A DNA stretch of 64,000 nucleotides from Alistipes sp. CAG:435 (GCA_000433355.1 FR893173.1:75810-139809); one strand, 5' to 3'. Positions 33,911 to 44,464 are shown, counted from the stretch's first letter. Notes: a model not told the origin generated them from the letters alone. Program-made: numbers and translations.

Positions 33911-33939
33911 AAAAAAAAGGAAGCGGACAATCCGCCTCC
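33911..33939 (-). terminator. Terminator of the SusCD/subtilase operon
   Basis: On the minus strand GGAGGCGGA and TCCGCTTCC form a stem with loop TTG, followed by eight T. It lies 25 bases after the last stop codon of the operon. Confidence 0.85.
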
Positions 33940-33963
33940 ATTCAAATATTCAAAATTCCTGAA

Positions 33964-35976
33964 TCAAAGTTTCTGCATCAGGATGTTCTCGTAGGTCTTA
34001 TCGCCGACGGCGTAGCCGGTGTAGGAGGTTCCGTCGAAGAGTAGGAACTTGTAGCCGGTCAGGCTCATCTCCGAGCCTGCGGTCGTGCGCCAGTGCAGAA
34101 GTCCGTCATCGCAGAAACCGAATTCCATACTGCTGGACTGATCCCAGATTCCGGTATAAAGGTTGGCGACGAAGCCGAAGACCACGTTCAGGTAGCTGAA
34201 CTCACCGAGATTCTGAGACTGCAAACGGATGCAATGCTCCTCCGGGATGTAAGTTCCGGTGATCGCCGGAGAGTACGAGCTGTAGTTGCACAAACCCTTG
34301 ATCATCACGGTGTTCTCTCCAGTCTTGATGATGTCCACACGGAAGGATTCCGTGCTCGCCTGATTGCTGTCGGAAGTCTTCACGTCAGCGTTCACGATGT
34401 AGGCTCCGACAAAATCATCCAGACTCACGGCTTTGAACTTGTCCGCATGTGATGCCAGAACGGTTGAATCCGTGACATAGACCTTGTCTCCGTACCTGTT
34501 GGTAACCTCAGCGAGGACTCGATAGGCTCCACCTTCCGAAAGTCCCTGATAATAAAGGGTAAGCCCGTCCGGTCCTTCACTTGCGGCAAGGTTATCCGCG
34601 TCTAATTTAGATCCTATTCCAAGAATCTGGTCAAGAGGATAGTTCTCCTCATAATAATCAAGCACATCCTTATCCATCATAATGTAACGCACAGACGCGG
34701 CGTTCCTCGTACGAATTTTCCAGACCATAGTGGAATACGGGTCAACACTGTAAGGGCTGATGCTGAACTCCAGAACCTCTGGAGCTATCGTGCCGTCCGG
34801 ATCGTAGGTGAAGCGTATGGCAATCATCTCGCCAGGCTTGCCTTCCGCATCAAAAGGCACGGCTATCAACGTGTTGGACGGAACCGACGGAGTCCACTGC
34901 TGTGTGTTTTCGGAGAATGTCCGGATGTCATCCCGCTGGCCAAGACAGATCTGCTTGTAAACCTTGTTCAGTTCCGCGGTGTCTCCGGTGACGTCGCCTT
35001 CCACAACCACGGCTTTGCATGAAGAAGTGAAGCTGTTGAACTCAAAGGAGAATTTTCCGTCACCCTCGTAAGTCGCCGCGACAACCGGATCGTTGTCGTG
35101 GTCACCGGCGAAGACGATCTTCTCGGGACCGTAGCCGAACATTCCGTCCGTGACATAATAGACCAGGTTAAGGGTGAAAGTCTGCTTGCCGTCGAACGTG
35201 CAAGGGAAACGGTCATAAGAGGCTTCGTCACCGAGGTACTGGGCGATGTCTGAGACATAGACATATTCATCGCTGCCGCTGTAGTAGTAGCCTATCGACT
35301 GCCCCGGCACAACCACGGAATTGTCGCTGTTCACCTTGAAGAAGAAGTTGACACCGGCTCCCCAATCCAGAAGTCTGAATATGTTGGTGGTGCCTTTTGC
35401 GCGCTCCACCAGCATTCCACGCTGATAGCCTTCGTAGAACTGGGAGTAGTAATATGTCGCTGTCTGCTGCACCTGCTCGCCGCTTTCGGTGGTTCTCATA
35501 TATGGTTCCCACTCCAGGGTGAACGATGCGGTAAGATCAAGGAAATCACTGTACTGTGTGATATAGGCCGGATCATCGCCGAGTTCCGCGTCCCTGCCGA
35601 TTATGCAGAGGGAGGCGGTGACACTGGATCCAAGCACCACAGCGTTCATGTTCACGGTCACAGGGACCTCGACGCTGTACTGCCCGTCAGGAATGACCAC
35701 CGTGTCACGTACAGAGAACAGGGACGCGTTCTTGCCGCTCTTCTGGAGCAACACACGGTAAGTGCCCTTGTTGCCGTTTCTGGCAAGCACAACGGTGAAC
35801 TCACCTTCCTTCGTTCCCTGCTCGAACTCTTTCACAAGGCTTTTCTGGACAAAATGGATCTCCTTGTTGTCCGAATCATTGGGAGAGGCCATCTCGCCGA
35901 TCTGCTCCTGATCGCAGGCGACCAAGGAAAGCAGCGCGGCGGAGGCGCACAACAATATTCTTAAAAACTTTTCCAT
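33964..35976 (-). CDS. Surface lipoprotein of unknown function in SusE/F position
   Basis: The 670-residue protein has a lipoprotein signal (Cys21, LVAC) followed by DQEQIGE, which may direct it to the cell surface. The sequence is beta-rich with aromatic residues; the first 130 residues look like an Ig-like domain (VLARNGNKGTYRVLL, then SVEVPVTVNMNAVVLG). A segment near 440 (YSTMVWKIRTRNAASVRYIM) opens another Ig-like module, and the last 130 residues resemble the beta-barrel-like tail of other Bacteroidetes surface lipoproteins. No catalytic motif was recognised. It directly follows SusD and shares one base with it, the position where SusE/F-like glycan- or peptide-binding proteins sit. Binding of the ligand is inference. 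Confidence 0.65.
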   Translation of the reverse strand: MEKFLRILLCASAALLSLVACDQEQIGEMASPNDSDNKEIHFVQKSLVKEFEQGTKEGEFTVVLARNGNKGTYRVLLQKSGKNASLFSVRDTVVIPDGQYSVEVPVTVNMNAVVLGSSVTASLCIIGRDAELGDDPAYITQYSDFLDLTASFTLEWEPYMRTTESGEQVQQTATYYYSQFYEGYQRGMLVERAKGTTNIFRLLDWGAGVNFFFKVNSDNSVVVPGQSIGYYYSGSDEYVYVSDIAQYLGDEASYDRFPCTFDGKQTFTLNLVYYVTDGMFGYGPEKIVFAGDHDNDPVVAATYEGDGKFSFEFNSFTSSCKAVVVEGDVTGDTAELNKVYKQICLGQRDDIRTFSENTQQWTPSVPSNTLIAVPFDAEGKPGEMIAIRFTYDPDGTIAPEVLEFSISPYSVDPYSTMVWKIRTRNAASVRYIMMDKDVLDYYEENYPLDQILGIGSKLDADNLAASEGPDGLTLYYQGLSEGGAYRVLAEVTNRYGDKVYVTDSTVLASHADKFKAVSLDDFVGAYIVNADVKTSDSNQASTESFRVDIIKTGENTVMIKGLCNYSSYSPAITGTYIPEEHCIRLQSQNLGEFSYLNVVFGFVANLYTGIWDQSSSMEFGFCDDGLLHWRTTAGSEMSLTGYKFLLFDGTSYTGYAVGDKTYENILMQKL

Positions 35977-37517
35977 TATGGATTCTGATCTTCTTCGTTA
36001 ATGTTAGGGTTGTTGTTGATCTCATCCTGAGGGATGGTCATCACCCAGTCGTATGTGTCAGGGTTGGTGAGGTTGATGCCGTTGCCGGACATCGTGGAGA
36101 TGCACTCCTCGGCGAATCCGTCGGAGGTCTTCCTATCGATTCCCTGGCCGAGACGGCGCACATCGACAAGACGGCCGAACTCACCCCAAAGCTCGATCCT
36201 CTTCTGCACGAGAATATTCTCAAGCAGGGAGCCGGTCCAGGATGTCGTGAGCGAGCCGAGCATTGTCCCGTCAAGGTTGGAGGCGTCAAAGGTGGCGTCC
36301 CTCTTCTGCATCACGGCGTTGAGGTAGCGGACAGCCTTGTCCTTGTCCCCGAGACGGAGGGCGGCCTCGGCAGCGTCAAAGTAGAACTCTTCGACCCTCA
36401 TATAAATGTAGTCCCCAAGCCAGGCGGCAACATTCGTGAACTTGAACTTCTTGGAGATGTACGGAGACTCCTTGTCATCCGGATCCCACCAGGCCCGGCG
36501 GATGTCCCCGGGGCGGATCTGCTTGTAAAGACTGGAGTTGATCAGCTTAGGGGCGGACTGGGCATAGGCCCCGTCCACGTTGTCCATGTGAGCGAAGAAA
36601 CTGGCGTAGCCTCCGGCCTGCTCGGTGTTCTCGATCCCGGCGCCCCACATCACGTTGGAAGCGGAGAGGGAGTTCATTCCGTTCATCAGCTCGGAAGTCC
36701 CGCCGATCGAATATTCCTCGGACTTTATGATCTTCTCCGAAGCGGCCAAAGCGGTCTCCCAATTTCCCGCAGCCAAAGCTACACGAGCCTTGATGCCGAG
36801 GGCGACATAATAGGAAATATGGGATTTTGTGCCTCCGAGGACAGACGCGTCACCTTTTTCGAGCAGATCGATGGCCGTGTCAAGGTCTGAGTTGATCTGT
36901 GCGAAGACTGTCTCAAGGTTCTCACGCTTCTTGCCGACGAAATCCTTGCCGGTAGGCTCGGTGTAGATCGGCACGCAAGGGTCTGACCAACGGAACTTTT
37001 CCTGCAATGCGCTGTAAGGCGGACGGGCGAACCAGTTCGCCAGATTGAAATATGACAGGGCACGGATCGCATAGGCGTTGCCGAGCACATAGTCCACATC
37101 GACCTCGCTTCCGGTCATCGTCTTCTCGGCGGAGATCACATAGTTGGCGTTGGAGATCCAAGTGTAGTTGGCGTTCCACACGTCATACGGACGGAAACTG
37201 TCCGAAGTGTAGAACGACTTCACGTTGTAGCAGTGGTCGTACCAGAACCACCCGTTGCCTTGGCTCTGCATAATGAAGTCATCGGCCATCGACTCAAGTG
37301 CGATGTTGTAGGCGGAGATTCCGAAGCACTGGTGGGCGTTTCCACCGGTTGACCAACCGGCGGTCCACATTGTCCTGTATATTCCGTCAACGATGGTCAC
37401 GGCCGTGGTCGCCGACTTCAGGAGATCCTCTCCGGAGCCGGAATCCGTAGGCTGGAACTCCAGGTTGCAGGAAACGGCGCAAATGGCCGCCGACATTATT
37501 GATAGTATCTTTTTCAT
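35976..37517 (-). CDS. SusD/RagB-family nutrient-binding lipoprotein
   Basis: The 513-residue protein has a lipoprotein signal (Cys17) and the SusD/RagB helical fold: TPR-like helices in the first half (GNAYAIRALSYFNLANWFAR is the family hallmark), a mid-domain with DLDTAIDLLEKGDASVLGGT, and the C-terminal LVQKRIELWGEFGRLVDVRR. SusD lids close over the SusC channel and hold oligosaccharides or, in RagB, peptides. Four bases separate it from the SusC gene, the standard pair. Given the subtilase in the operon, peptides are the likelier cargo. Confidence 0.92.
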   Translation of the reverse strand: MKKILSIMSAAICAVSCNLEFQPTDSGSGEDLLKSATTAVTIVDGIYRTMWTAGWSTGGNAHQCFGISAYNIALESMADDFIMQSQGNGWFWYDHCYNVKSFYTSDSFRPYDVWNANYTWISNANYVISAEKTMTGSEVDVDYVLGNAYAIRALSYFNLANWFARPPYSALQEKFRWSDPCVPIYTEPTGKDFVGKKRENLETVFAQINSDLDTAIDLLEKGDASVLGGTKSHISYYVALGIKARVALAAGNWETALAASEKIIKSEEYSIGGTSELMNGMNSLSASNVMWGAGIENTEQAGGYASFFAHMDNVDGAYAQSAPKLINSSLYKQIRPGDIRRAWWDPDDKESPYISKKFKFTNVAAWLGDYIYMRVEEFYFDAAEAALRLGDKDKAVRYLNAVMQKRDATFDASNLDGTMLGSLTTSWTGSLLENILVQKRIELWGEFGRLVDVRRLGQGIDRKTSDGFAEECISTMSGNGINLTNPDTYDWVMTIPQDEINNNPNINEEDQNP

Positions 37518-37521
37518 TCCG

Positions 37522-40500
37522 TTAGAAGTTTATGTCAATTCCCGCTGCCACAACCCTTGACGGGGTGTAGGTGTAGGAGACTGTTCCGGTAAAGTTGTAC
37601 TGAGGATCCATTCCGTTCATATTGCAGAACAGAGCCAGATTGTCAGCGGTGACGAACACCCTGCAGGCCCCGATCCCGGCCTTCTTTGTCAATGAGGAAG
37701 GAAGGGTGTAGCCGAGGGTGATGTTCTTGATGGCGAAATAGGAAGCATCGATCAGTTCCTCTCCGGTGCTGGAGCGGCTGCCTCCGATCTCAACGAGAGG
37801 GACATCCGTGATGTCACCCGGCTGCTGCCAGCGCCTGAGCACGTTCTTGTGCCAGTTGTTTCCGGCGTAGGTGACATTCATCGCGCCGCCGTACAGACTG
37901 TCGTAGATCTTTCCGCCGACCGAGAACGTGGTCAGGAACGAGAAGTCGAAGTTCTTGAAGAAGGTGAAGTTGGACGAGAAGCTGCCTGAGAACAAAGCCT
38001 GGCGGCTGCCGTAGTAGTACTTGCTCAAAGAAGCCAGACCAACATTGTCGGTGACATATTCATCACACTTCTCGGTCACTATGGAACCCGTCTTGTCCAC
38101 GGCGTAGCGGTAGTAGGCATAGTAGAGCTGACGGCCGGTCGAAGGTGAGACTCCGGCTGACTTGGACATATAGAATGTGTAGATCGGCTTACCCTTCTCG
38201 ATCACGACGCTGCCATAGTTGATGACATCCTGCGAAGAAGTGAGTTCCGTCACCTTGTTCCTGTTCATCGAAAGCATCAAAGAAGCGTCCCAATGGAAGT
38301 TGGAACGATCGAATATCACTCCTCTGAACGAAGTTTCCAATCCCCTGTTCACCATCGAGCCGACATTGTCGTCATAGCCTGAAAATCCGGATGAGATGGC
38401 GAGAGGGTTGTTAAGAAGCATATCCCGGGTTCTGCGGGAATAATATTCAATGGTGCTTGTGAGCCTTCCGCCGAACATGCTGGCCTCGATACCGGTGTTC
38501 AGGTTACCGTTCTTCTCCCAGGTGACGAGTTTGTTCTCAATGGAAGAGGCGGTCGAGCCCGGACGGGTTCCGTTGGCCCAACCATAGCTGAAACGGCCCT
38601 GCCAAACGTAGTACGAGCCAAGGTTGTCGTTACCCTGCACTCCGTACGAAGCCTTGAGTGTCAGATTGTTGAGCCAGTCGGAAGTGGATTTCATAAAGCT
38701 CTCCTCGGAGATTCTCCACGAGGCTCCGACTGACCAGAAGTTACCCCACTGGTTGGACTTGTGGAAGCGGGACGAGCCGTCGGTACGCCAGGAAGCGTCG
38801 AAATAGTAGCGGTCACGGAAACCGTAGTTCAGACGCGCGAGCACCGACTCGATGGCATAGTCATTTGAATATGACGTGTTGCTGAGCGTGGTCACCGCCG
38901 AGCCGAGCTCGTCGATGCCGTCCACGATGCCGCTCTTGGACCCCAGCTGGTAGTTGTAATTGTAGCGATAGTACTCGTGGCCCGCGAGAAGGTCAACGGA
39001 ATGTTCCCCGAACTTCCTGCGGTAGGTCAGCAGTTCGTTGAGCGTGTAGCTCATCGTCCTGGTGTTGTACTTGCTGACGGTTCCGCCCTGTGAGGCGGCG
39101 TTTCCGTGGTACTTGTCGTTGGTCGTCGTGCGGCCGTAGTCAGTGAAGTCCACACCGAGATTGATGTCGAGATTGAGGCCGTACAGCAAAGCGTCCTTAT
39201 TGATTGTTCCCAATTTCACGAACGTTCTGGCGGACACGGAGTTGCGCTTGTAGTAAGCCTTGTTGTCGTACAGCTCGGCCTTGGAGTTGAATCCCTGCGC
39301 GGTGACACGGTTGGCGTAGCCGTTGTCCTCCTCGGAGCCATATTCATACTGCCTGTTCCCGGCCGCGTCAAGCACATCGTTTCCGTCCATATCCTTCAGG
39401 TAAACAGGATAGACAGGAGCCATAAACTGGGCTGTGTACCAGACGTTCGAGGTCGCGCTTCCGGTGGCGTCCTGGAAATCGGACACCGCGTGCGCGAGGT
39501 TGGCGCTCATTCCCATCTTGAACCAGTCCGTGGCCTGCACGTCCCCGCTGATCCTGCCGGTGAAACGGTCGAAGTCAGTGTTCTGAAGAGTACCGTTCTC
39601 CTTGTAGTAACCCAAGGAATATAAATAGGTTGTCTTCTCGGTTCCTCCGCTGACCGAAAGCACGTGCTCGGTACGGAAAGCCTTGTCGTTGCTGATCTCG
39701 TCCATCCAGTTCTCGTTCCAGGCCGCCACAGCGTCCTCCTGGATCTTCCCGGACTCCTTGTTGATCAACTCCGACCAAGAGTAATTCTTGTAAGGGTTGT
39801 AATATTCAGGATTCTTCAGTCCGCCGATAGTCTGGCCAAGGTTGTCGGCGGCATAGACGCTCGCGGCCTCGAAATCCATTCCGGTGCCGTACTGGGCGGA
39901 GTTGCGCAGGGCCTCGTAGGTCAGTTCGACATAGTCGCTCATCCCGACAAGGTCATAGCGTTTCAAGGCTCTGGAGGCCACGCCGAAGTTACCCTTGTAG
40001 CTCACGTTCACCCTGTCCTTGCTTCCTTTCTTGGTGGTGATCACGATGACACCGTTCGCTCCACGGGCTCCGTAAAGGGCACCGGCCGAGGCATCCTTCA
40101 GCACTGTCATCGTCTCGATGTCCGCAGGGTTGATGGCGCTGATGGCTCCGTCGTAAGGCACACCGTCCACAACATACAGAGGGCTGGACGAAGCGTTCAC
40201 CGATCCGGCTCCACGCACCATAATAGACGCTCCCTCGCCAGGCTGGCCGCCTCCGGAAGTCACCTGGACTCCGGCCACGGCTCCCTCGAAAGATTTCGTG
40301 AGGTTACCGACCGGCCTTTTGCTGAGCTCATCGCCCTTCACCACGCTGGCGGAACCGGTGAATGATTCCTTCTTCGCCGTACCGTAGGCCACGACGATCA
40401 CATCGTCCAGGATCACGGACTCGTCCTGCAGGACGAAATCCACAACTGTTTTCCCGTTCACAGCCTGCTCGGCCGTGGTGTAGCCAAGGTTCGAGGCAGT

Positions 40501-40728
40501 AAGGACAGCGTCTGACGGCACATTGGTCAAGGTGTACTTTCCTTCGAAGTCCGTCACGGTTCCGACAGTGGTTCCCTTAATGAACACTCCCGCGCTGATG
40601 ACAGGCTCGCCTGTCTTGTCAACGACCTTTCCGCTGACAGTGACCGCCTTGTTCTGAGCCGACACCACAGCAGTGGCGCACAGCAGCGGAACCAGGACGA
40701 TCATTCGCAATATCTTGTTCAGTTTCAT
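37522..40728 (-). CDS. SusC/RagA-family TonB-linked outer membrane channel
   Basis: The 1068-residue protein begins with a signal peptide (ending VVSAQN), then a carboxypeptidase-like regulatory beta-sandwich (about residues 30-110, VSGKVVDKTGEPVISAGVFI), the plug with a TonB-box-like segment DDVIVVAYGTAKKESFTGSA and the SusC signature PLYVVDGVPYDG near 190, and a 22-strand barrel up to the final Phe (VVAAGIDINF). It imports large ligands across the outer membrane with energy from TonB. It lies three bases after an Fn3 lipoprotein gene and four before SusD. Confidence 0.94.
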   Translation of the reverse strand: MKLNKILRMIVLVPLLCATAVVSAQNKAVTVSGKVVDKTGEPVISAGVFIKGTTVGTVTDFEGKYTLTNVPSDAVLTASNLGYTTAEQAVNGKTVVDFVLQDESVILDDVIVVAYGTAKKESFTGSASVVKGDELSKRPVGNLTKSFEGAVAGVQVTSGGGQPGEGASIMVRGAGSVNASSSPLYVVDGVPYDGAISAINPADIETMTVLKDASAGALYGARGANGVIVITTKKGSKDRVNVSYKGNFGVASRALKRYDLVGMSDYVELTYEALRNSAQYGTGMDFEAASVYAADNLGQTIGGLKNPEYYNPYKNYSWSELINKESGKIQEDAVAAWNENWMDEISNDKAFRTEHVLSVSGGTEKTTYLYSLGYYKENGTLQNTDFDRFTGRISGDVQATDWFKMGMSANLAHAVSDFQDATGSATSNVWYTAQFMAPVYPVYLKDMDGNDVLDAAGNRQYEYGSEEDNGYANRVTAQGFNSKAELYDNKAYYKRNSVSARTFVKLGTINKDALLYGLNLDINLGVDFTDYGRTTTNDKYHGNAASQGGTVSKYNTRTMSYTLNELLTYRRKFGEHSVDLLAGHEYYRYNYNYQLGSKSGIVDGIDELGSAVTTLSNTSYSNDYAIESVLARLNYGFRDRYYFDASWRTDGSSRFHKSNQWGNFWSVGASWRISEESFMKSTSDWLNNLTLKASYGVQGNDNLGSYYVWQGRFSYGWANGTRPGSTASSIENKLVTWEKNGNLNTGIEASMFGGRLTSTIEYYSRRTRDMLLNNPLAISSGFSGYDDNVGSMVNRGLETSFRGVIFDRSNFHWDASLMLSMNRNKVTELTSSQDVINYGSVVIEKGKPIYTFYMSKSAGVSPSTGRQLYYAYYRYAVDKTGSIVTEKCDEYVTDNVGLASLSKYYYGSRQALFSGSFSSNFTFFKNFDFSFLTTFSVGGKIYDSLYGGAMNVTYAGNNWHKNVLRRWQQPGDITDVPLVEIGGSRSSTGEELIDASYFAIKNITLGYTLPSSLTKKAGIGACRVFVTADNLALFCNMNGMDPQYNFTGTVSYTYTPSRVVAAGIDINF

Positions 40729-40730
40729 AT

Positions 40731-42563
40731 CTATCTGCTTATTTCGTAAGTGTCAAGGATCACAGGAGCATTGACCTCGATGCGTCCCTTAGGCTCGCTG
40801 TTGTACGCCGATCTTGTCTTCGTGCCTTCAGCGGTGGAAGCGGTGGCGTAACGAAGGACCTCGTCCCCGCTCGCGGAGGTCAAGGACACAAGCAACGTGT
40901 ACTTTGTGCCCGGCTCCAGAGGAGTGTCGGTTCCGAACGACATCGAAATCTTTCCGGTCATATTCAGAACCTTGATCTGTGTCGATGAGAAATCCGTCCC
41001 TTTTTCCTTCACCAGTTTCGCGGCCTCGGTCAATGTCACGCCTCCCAACTCAGAGCTGCGGCACATAAGGTAGCGTCCGGCGGAAACCTGGATATTCAAG
41101 GATTCTGTCGCGTCGAAAGCGATCGATACCGCCGAGGTCAAGGAAGTGGATGCCGGGTAGGAAGAGCTTGTACCAAGCGAGACGAAGGCCCAGTCATAGT
41201 ACGTGGCCGTAGCCATCGTGCTGAGGGTGTTCACAACGAAGGTAGAATCCCCCGCCTCATTGATCGCCAACGTGCCCAATGTGTAGGAGTTAGCGGCTGA
41301 CAACGGAGCGAATCGGGTGGTAAGCCCTGACTCCTCATTGACTTTCTCAATATATTCCGCATCTGTCACAGCGCTTCCCTTAAGCGCGGTGTAGCGCCTG
41401 AAAAGATCGAACGACCCTCCGAAATAAACATTGAATGAATATGTCGAAGTGAGGACATAGCTCATCTTGGCCACGCCATTTCCAGTCCAGTTGGTCCAGA
41501 CGCAATTGGTGGAATTGTACTGGCCGAACACGGAATGGAACATCGTCTGACTGAACCAGTCAGCCCCACCGAGGGATGGTTCGGTCATCGTGTCGTGCGC
41601 CTTGGTCTTGGCGGAAAGCTTGTACAAAGGAGTCGTGGCCTTTCCGTCAAGGCTGACTCCGAACGCCACGATGTAGTACGACAGCTCCGGATAGAGCGGG
41701 TACTCGGAGTAGTTGGACGAACCCGTCTTGGAATAATAAGACATCCCACCCTCGACAGTCATATTGCTGTCATTGATGGCGTCCAGCATATATTTCAGAT
41801 AAGTGTCCCTGATCTCGGTGTCGGAATGGTCGATGAAATAGCTTGCCGGTACACCGAAATACACATAGCGGAAATCCGGAACCGCATAGACATTGAAGTT
41901 GGCGTAGTCAGAGCCGCACTCAAGAAGCGACATAATTATCTGAGGAATATCCTCGGACGCGGGGCGTGTCGTGAATTTGAGCTCCGCCTCCGGCGAATCG
42001 TTCACATACTTCTCCCCTGACAGGGCCTTCAGACGGAACACATAGTCAGTGGAGCCGTCGAACCCGCTAAGCTCCACAGAGCAGGCCTCGACCTTGCCGG
42101 TCATCCCGGCGACTGAATATTCATAAGCCGACGCCCCGGCGACCGGTTTCCAGTTTATGATGGTCCTTGACTTGTAGGCGGCCACCAGAACAGGCTCCGG
42201 CGCCTCAAGGACACTCTCCCCCTCCGTGATGACGTGGATGGTGACGAACCTCGAATCCAGATAGTCGCCGTTAGTCCCCGCGTCAGTCCTGACGGAGAAT
42301 GAATATTCCACCGACGGCTCAAGGTCAGCGAACGATACCGAACGCTCCCTTGTCGTCACAGTGTCATTGTCATTGAATATGTAAGTGTAGGCTCCAGCGT
42401 CAGTGACTACATCCCAAGACACGCTGAAAGACGTGCTGGTGACATCAGAGACACGAACCTTCGGCTCCGGCAGCGAAGTCCGCTCCGGGGTCTCCTCCTT
42501 TGTGCAGGCGACAGCCGCCAGAAGAAGGGCGAAAGACAATTTCGTTATGATTGATCTGTTCAT
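40731..42563 (-). CDS. Lipoprotein with fibronectin type III-like domains
   Basis: The 610-residue protein has Cys20 (AVAC) followed by TKEETPE, an acidic surface-export-like signal. Two Fn3-like domains are visible: residues about 35-120 (STSFSVSWDVVTDAGAYTYI) and 125-205 (SRTIINWKPVAGASAYEYSV). A third module (about 210-325) with RYVYFGVPASYF and YYIVAFGVSLDGKATTPLYK resembles modules in the two BACON lipoproteins upstream. No catalytic motif. Its start shares one base with the subtilase stop. It probably binds the same ligand as the transport pair; that is inference from position. Confidence 0.7.
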   Translation of the reverse strand: MNRSIITKLSFALLLAAVACTKEETPERTSLPEPKVRVSDVTSTSFSVSWDVVTDAGAYTYIFNDNDTVTTRERSVSFADLEPSVEYSFSVRTDAGTNGDYLDSRFVTIHVITEGESVLEAPEPVLVAAYKSRTIINWKPVAGASAYEYSVAGMTGKVEACSVELSGFDGSTDYVFRLKALSGEKYVNDSPEAELKFTTRPASEDIPQIIMSLLECGSDYANFNVYAVPDFRYVYFGVPASYFIDHSDTEIRDTYLKYMLDAINDSNMTVEGGMSYYSKTGSSNYSEYPLYPELSYYIVAFGVSLDGKATTPLYKLSAKTKAHDTMTEPSLGGADWFSQTMFHSVFGQYNSTNCVWTNWTGNGVAKMSYVLTSTYSFNVYFGGSFDLFRRYTALKGSAVTDAEYIEKVNEESGLTTRFAPLSAANSYTLGTLAINEAGDSTFVVNTLSTMATATYYDWAFVSLGTSSSYPASTSLTSAVSIAFDATESLNIQVSAGRYLMCRSSELGGVTLTEAAKLVKEKGTDFSSTQIKVLNMTGKISMSFGTDTPLEPGTKYTLLVSLTSASGDEVLRYATASTAEGTKTRSAYNSEPKGRIEVNAPVILDTYEISR

Positions 42564-44461
42564 CAGTTGACTGTTACCTTTATTGTCTTGAACATTGAAT
42601 TACCGTCAGAGACAGTGACTTCCGCCGTTCCGGAAGACACACCCTCAAGCGTGAGGACTCCCTTCGACAGAGAAGCCTTCACGACAGCAGGATCCGAGAC
42701 TGAATATGACAGCACCTGTACCGACGGGAAATATTCCGACATCTCCAGTGTCTTTGTCTGGCCGGCGGTGAGGGTCTGAGCCGGGATCTCTCCCAGATAG
42801 CCCATATACTGAAGCAGACGGTAGGTGTCGAGCATTCCCACGCCCATATTCCCGACATACGGAGCGCTGAGGTTGGCGTTGATCGGACGGGCGGAGCTAA
42901 GAAGCGCCGAGCGGAGCATATCCGGGGTAAGCCCAATACGCTTGTCCTTGCCGTAATAGTAGGAAACGGCCAGGGCACAGGCTCCGCTGACGTGAGGGCA
43001 GGCCATAGATGTTCCCTGCATATATTCATAGCCGGAGGTTCCGTCCTCATTGACGCTGGTGCTATAGACGCCGCCATAGTTGCTGTCTGCGTAGGTGTCA
43101 CCGCCCGGAGCGGAGATGTCCACCCAAGTGCCGTAGTTGGTGTAATATGCCGCGTCACCGGTGTAAGAATATGAAGCGACGCTCACCACGCTCTTGTCCG
43201 CGGCAGGAAATGACTGATGGTTGACAGCCTCGTTGCCGGCGGCGAAGATCACGATTCCGCCTTTCATCGGGCCGGTCTGCTCGCCGTTCTCGTCAACGCC
43301 GGCGTACTTGACGAAGTAGTCGATGGCGCGTCTCAGAGCCGAGAACGAGCTGCGCGTCCAAGTGTTCCAGCTGAGCTTCTGGTTGTAGCCCCAGCTGTTC
43401 TGGCAGATGACCGCCCCGTTGTCGGCGGCATATTTCATAGCCCTGACGATTCCGCCGAGCCCGGAGCCTGAGGAGCCGTTCTCGCTTGCGCCGAGAGTCT
43501 GGAGGGTCATTATCCTGACACCATCCTTATTGCCTGATCCACCGGCGATTCCGTTCACGCCGATGCCGTTGTTGTTGACCGCGGCAATGGTTCCGGCGAC
43601 GTGGGTGCCGTGCGAAAGGTTCGAGGATGTTACGATCGTGCCTTTGTTGTCCACGAAGTTGAATCCATAGATGTCATCGATGTAGCCGTTGCCGTCGTCA
43701 TCGATTCCGTTGCCAGGAATCTCACCCTTGTTGATCCACATATTGTCGGCAAGGTCCTCGTGATCGTACTTCACACCCTGGTCGATCACGGCCACGATGA
43801 CATCCGGGTTGCCGGCGCAGAGTTTCCAGGCCGCCCACACATCAGCGTCGGCGCCGACCAGACCGGTCTTTCCGAAGATCGAGCCGGTGTTGTTGTAGTG
43901 CCACTGCATCTGCTGGACCATCCTGCTCTCGTTGAACGGGAACTCTTCCTTGCGGCTGGCCGACAACGCCATCGGAGCGATTGACGGTGAGCCCTCTCCC
44001 TCAGCGCTTGACATCACGACCGGCAGTGAATATTCAATGCTTTCCACCGAGCCACATTTCTTCAGTTGGGCGACCACATCCGAAGTTTCCAAAGTCTTGT
44101 CGAAGCTGGCTATGTACCAAGTGTCCAGCCCTTCCGCGCGGGTGCGGGCCTCGAAACGTCCGCACTCAGGGAAAAGCCTTTCCAGACGGAACTTTCCGTT
44201 CTGTGCCAGCACTTCGGAGACCTCACGGGTGCCGTCCAGCGCATCGTCAGACGAACCGGCGGACCTTGTCCCCACATCCGAGCCCTTGATCTTTATGATC
44301 AGCTCACCTTTGATGGCGGCCGGAGACTCATTGATTATGATCGGTCCGGACTTCTCACCACCATTCTGTTCCGGCGATTCCTGCTTCTCACAAGCCGCTG
44401 ACACGGCGAGAGCCGCGCAAATGGCGGTGAAAGGAAGCGCCTTCCTTTTGAATATATTCAT
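42563..44461 (-). CDS. Subtilisin-like (S8) serine protease lipoprotein
   Basis: The 632-residue protein has a lipoprotein signal (Cys24, followed by EKQESPEQ). Residues 45-175 look like an inhibitor-like prodomain (GELIIKIKGSDVGTRS). The S8 domain (about 205-540) has a full catalytic set: Asp227 (VAVIDQGVKYDHEDL), His284 (SHGTHVAGTIAA), oxyanion Asn410 (IFAAGNEA) and Ser485 (GTSMACPHVSG). The last 90 residues form a bacterial Ig-like domain (VLTLEGVSSGTAEVTVSDG). It probably sits on the cell surface and cuts proteins into peptides for import by SusC/SusD. It is the only hydrolase in the operon. Confidence 0.92.
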   Translation of the reverse strand: MNIFKRKALPFTAICAALAVSAACEKQESPEQNGGEKSGPIIINESPAAIKGELIIKIKGSDVGTRSAGSSDDALDGTREVSEVLAQNGKFRLERLFPECGRFEARTRAEGLDTWYIASFDKTLETSDVVAQLKKCGSVESIEYSLPVVMSSAEGEGSPSIAPMALSASRKEEFPFNESRMVQQMQWHYNNTGSIFGKTGLVGADADVWAAWKLCAGNPDVIVAVIDQGVKYDHEDLADNMWINKGEIPGNGIDDDGNGYIDDIYGFNFVDNKGTIVTSSNLSHGTHVAGTIAAVNNNGIGVNGIAGGSGNKDGVRIMTLQTLGASENGSSGSGLGGIVRAMKYAADNGAVICQNSWGYNQKLSWNTWTRSSFSALRRAIDYFVKYAGVDENGEQTGPMKGGIVIFAAGNEAVNHQSFPAADKSVVSVASYSYTGDAAYYTNYGTWVDISAPGGDTYADSNYGGVYSTSVNEDGTSGYEYMQGTSMACPHVSGACALAVSYYYGKDKRIGLTPDMLRSALLSSARPINANLSAPYVGNMGVGMLDTYRLLQYMGYLGEIPAQTLTAGQTKTLEMSEYFPSVQVLSYSVSDPAVVKASLSKGVLTLEGVSSGTAEVTVSDGNSMFKTIKVTVN

Positions 44462-44464
44462 AAA

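Noticed and set aside
33700..33960. Possible CRISPR array from recurring 22-mers near tRNA-Pro
   Set aside because: Only two copies 111 bases apart, part of a palindrome, with no spacers or cas genes.
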